Assembly (NCBI GenBank): GCA_964494325.1
Contig: CAZBTJ010000117.1
Span: 1-17,352 of the forward strand
From: JAIPFM01 sp964494325
Lineage (GTDB): Bacteria; Planctomycetota; Phycisphaerae; Sedimentisphaerales; Anaerobacaceae
Reading direction: 5' to 3'
Length of the DNA stretch: 17,352 bases
Positions 15,376 through 17,352 of this stretch are shown in pieces (positions within the stretch are counted from its first letter, which is position 1; each line of letters starts with the position of its first letter). The notes below the pieces were generated by a model. The model searched no databases. It had not been told where the DNA came from and saw only the letters and a list, made by a program, of their open reading frames with translations. The translations under genes and the position numbers were made by a program.

Positions 15376-15404
15376 TTGACGCCAACGGAAACACTCGGTA
15401 TTAT
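15376..15404 (+). promoter_or_regulatory. rRNA/tRNA unit promoter P2 with A/T-rich UP region
   Basis: TTGACG (15376-15381), a 17-nt spacer and TATTAT (15399-15404) repeat exactly the boxes and spacing of P1, 117 nt downstream of it. The preceding 45 nt (15331-15375) are almost only A and T in short tracts, as in an UP element. Tandem promoters are usual for rRNA operons. Expected start is near 15411, about 125 nt before tRNA-Ile. Confidence 0.8.
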
Positions 15405-15416
15405 GCTTGTTTTCAG

Positions 15417-15461
15417 CCGCTAGACGACGAAACGATTAGCGGTTTTTTTATCGCTCTTTTA
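15417..15461 (+). promoter_or_regulatory. rRNA leader: hairpin with U7, then boxA antitermination site
   Basis: CCGCTA (15417-15422) pairs with TAGCGG (15437-15442) across a 14-nt loop and is followed by T7 (15443-15449), which alone would read as an intrinsic terminator. Two bases later comes CGCTCTTTTA (15452-15461), close to the rRNA boxA consensus (GCTCTTTA) bound by NusB and S10/NusE. A hairpin before boxA is the arrangement of boxB-boxA in rRNA leaders. The hairpin would form in the first 40 nt of a P2 transcript. Confidence 0.6.
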
Positions 15462-15534
15462 GAAATTGATAGTAAAACCGACACGAAGCCAATAAGAGTT
15501 GAGTATTGTCAAATACACAATTCGAATTGATTAA

Positions 15535-15608
<74 letters not shown>

Positions 15609-15621
15609 TTACTGGTTTTGA

Positions 15622-15649
15622 GTTTACATTCATGTTCATGAATTTAAAC
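15622..15649 (+). repeat. Palindromic hairpin between the two tRNAs
   Basis: GTTTA-c-ATTCATG (15622-15634) is complementary to CATGAAT-t-TAAAC (15637-15649), with one C-T mismatch and a 2-nt centre. It fills much of the 71-nt space between tRNA-Ile and tRNA-Ala. It is probably a processing structure of the primary transcript, for example for a double-strand RNase; this role is inferred. Confidence 0.5.
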
Positions 15650-15679
15650 CTTAATAAACACAGTATGAATGTTTGGTTC

Positions 15680-15752
15680 GGGGGCGTAGCTCAGTTGGGA
15701 GAGCGGCGGCTTTGCAAGCCGTAGGTCGTGAGTTCGAATCTCATCGCCTCCA
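15680..15752 (+). tRNA. tRNA-Ala (TGC anticodon)
   Basis: Acceptor GGGGGCG pairs with CGCCTCC (one G-U) plus discriminator A at 15752. The D arm has TAGCTCAGTTGGGAGAG, the anticodon stem GCGGC/GCCGT carries TGC at 15713-15715, and the T arm has GTTCGAATC. CCA is not encoded. It follows tRNA-Ile by 71 nt and precedes the 23S gene by about 247 nt, the classic spacer order Ile-Ala-23S. Confidence 0.96.
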
Positions 15753-15999
15753 TTGTTGAGTAAAACCGGCGATTAGTTGAAAATGTTTGGAATTGGCTCT
15801 GCCAGTGCTGAAAACTGAAAACTAAAAACCGCTTACTAGTTTATAGTTCTTTGAAAAGTTAATATGCAGATGCGTGTGGTGAGTCTTGTGGTAATATTTG
15901 TTTTTCCGACACAAGACTCCTACAACAAAATCGAGAGCGTACCTAGGATAGGTATATTTATCCTTATATAATAATGGTCAATCAATCAAAGATTGATGT
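15753..15999 (+). other. Spacer between tRNA-Ala and 23S: second boxA-like site and processing stems
   Basis: GTTCTTTGAAAA at 15846-15857 resembles the boxA found before 23S genes. Three perfect stems follow: GAGTCTTGTG/CACAAGACTC (15881-15890 and 15910-15919, 10 bp), AGGATA/TATCCT (15945-15950 and 15959-15964) and ATCAATC/GATTGAT (15981-15987 and 15991-15997, loop AAA). The last ends two bases before the mature 23S start. They are probably pre-rRNA processing structures. No coding frame is seen. Confidence 0.55.

Positions 16000-17352
<1,353 letters not shown>

Overview
The window holds three blocks. Positions 1-11864 carry a long plus-strand flagellar cluster: flgG, flgA, flgH, flgI, a short flgJ, a flgN-like chaperone, flgK, flgL, two TPR genes, a small helical-protein gene and fliD. 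Positions 11865-15150 are accessory: a small secreted or anchored coiled-coil protein, a minus-strand zinc-ribbon protein, two doubtful small ORFs, and a minus-strand secreted protein with seven repeats and a dockerin-like tail. Positions 15170-17352 are a stable-RNA transcription unit: tandem strong promoters, a hairpin plus boxA leader, tRNA-Ile(GAT), tRNA-Ala(TGC) and the 5' part of a 23S rRNA gene that runs off the window.

Organism. P- and L-ring genes imply an outer membrane. The dockerin-like tail (DxNxDxxxDxxD loop, then a W-A-D-L-x-x-[FL]-C-x-E-W-L end) resembles C-terminal domains common in Planctomycetota of the Phycisphaerae type. The long FlgK and FliD with extra beta-rich surface domains, and the 23S unit lacking an adjacent 16S gene, agree with that. 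The phylum call is inference from protein style, not from an alignment; the 23S fragment could settle it.

How the genes work together. FlgG builds the distal rod, FlgA helps assemble the FlgI P ring, FlgH forms the L ring, short FlgJ is a rod-assembly factor, FlgN escorts the junction proteins FlgK and FlgL, and FliD caps the filament. Genes from flgG to flgL are tightly packed (gaps of -4 to 27 nt). A single 167-nt gap then carries a near-perfect sigma-54 promoter and an upstream inverted repeat. The TPR-TPR-small protein-fliD block therefore looks like a separately controlled RpoN-dependent late unit.

Most notable observations: (1) a 23S unit that keeps the usual spacer tRNAs (Ile, Ala) but has no 16S gene in front, driven instead by two near-identical promoters and a boxA leader; (2) competing hairpins, one terminator-like, just upstream of those promoters; (3) a sigma-54 switch in the middle of the flagellar cluster; (4) an extra domain inserted in FliD; (5) a FlgH without any cysteine, so not a lipoprotein; (6) a seven-repeat, probably seven-bladed propeller with a dockerin-like tail.
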